56,725 bases of DNA from Spirochaetales bacterium (GTDB taxonomy: Bacteria > Spirochaetota > Spirochaetia > SZUA-6 > DRHE01). The notes beneath the pieces were generated by a model. The model made no database searches. It was not told the origin of the DNA and saw only the letters and a list, made by a program, of their open reading frames with translations. Numbering within the stretch: the first letter of the stretch is position 1; every line of letters starts with the position of its first letter. The position numbers and the translations under genes are program-made. The stretch is from positions 1 through 56,725 of the forward strand of contig JAFGQJ010000221.1 in NCBI GenBank assembly GCA_016935715.1, written 5' to 3'. Shown here in pieces: positions 56,504 through 56,725 of this stretch.

Positions 56504-56725
56504 ATGACCACGCACCATCCCAAACCGATAGCCGAGCTCCCGGCGCAGCTGTGCCGGAATCTGAAGATCCTCTTCTGCGACATCGACGACACCATCACGG
56601 AAGACGGGCTTTTGACCTCCGAGTCGTACGGAGCGCTATGGCGGCTTCACGAGGCGGGGATCGAAGTGGTGCCGGTTACCGGGCGTCCGGCGGGCTGGTG
56701 CGACCACATCGCCCGCATGTGGCCG
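56504..56725 (+). CDS. HAD-superfamily phosphatase, N-terminal part
   Basis: The first 74 residues of a haloacid-dehalogenase-family phosphatase, cut by the window end. Motif I is FCDIDDTITEDG, with the nucleophile at Asp26, and motif II is VPVTGRPAGWCDH. The Thr in motif II and the WCDHIARMWP stretch are typical of the Cof/trehalose-phosphatase-like (C2-capped) group. The substrate is not known. The ATG at 56504 has a GGAG site 8 bases upstream. Confidence 0.8.
   Translation, partial: MTTHHPKPIAELPAQLCRNLKILFCDIDDTITEDGLLTSESYGALWRLHEAGIEVVPVTGRPAGWCDHIARMWP

Overview
The window is a high-GC bacterial chromosome segment, densely packed and with very short intergenic gaps. It carries no rRNA or tRNA gene that I can see. 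The gene set points to an anaerobic or microaerophilic bacterium, most likely a spirochaete of the Spirochaetales. The evidence is an oxygen-independent class III ribonucleotide reductase, a flavodiiron protein, a sodium-pumping Nqr-type complex, a periplasmic cyclophilin-FKBP fusion of the kind known from Treponema, and a MoxR/DUF58/VWA operon. This assignment is inference from gene content, because no marker gene settles it.

Layout. 1-2218: the end of valS, then a three-gene ECF sigma-factor locus. 2007-6218: a Gfo/Idh/MocA oxidoreductase diverging from clpB, with a small cereblon-like CULT-domain protein directly behind clpB. 6241-15072: a long minus-strand series running padR, HAAS-type membrane protein, sulfatase, DUF3604-like PHP protein, enolase-superfamily enzyme, tctC, tctB, tctA. 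It looks like a catabolic and uptake locus for a sulfated or carboxylated organic substrate. 15221-19414: gph and the nrdR-nrdD-nrdG operon, with a promoter overlapped by two NrdR-box-like sequences. 19574-22388: mgtC/sapB, the dual prolyl isomerase, and an MNT-HEPN toxin-antitoxin pair. 22427-25560: a nitroreductase and a sirtuin, followed by a small accessory island with a 40-codon ORF and long inverted repeat, a decayed tyrosine recombinase, a UPF0175/PIN toxin-antitoxin pair, and a fragment of a second sirtuin gene.

25576-29027: a FecBCD-type metal-chelate importer diverging from a Fur-family regulator. 29053-36181: aat, a DUF167 protein, a flavodiiron protein, a rhodanese, an exported nitrilase, aspS and mutY. 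36224-40687: nqrB-C-D-E-F plus an unrecognised 156-residue protein, with no nqrA. 41312-47118: an oppABCDF peptide importer with a separate promoter in front of oppB. 47273-56487: an eight-gene plus-strand operon with two VWA proteins, MoxR, DUF58, a PrsW-like intramembrane protease and three unrecognised membrane or exported proteins. The window ends inside a HAD phosphatase.

The observations I rate highest are the clpB-CULT pair, the PrsW-containing MoxR/VWA operon, the sulfatase/DUF3604/enolase/TTT locus, and the sirtuin duplication split by a toxin-antitoxin and recombinase island. All functions are read from motifs and gene order in this sequence only. No search or alignment program was run.
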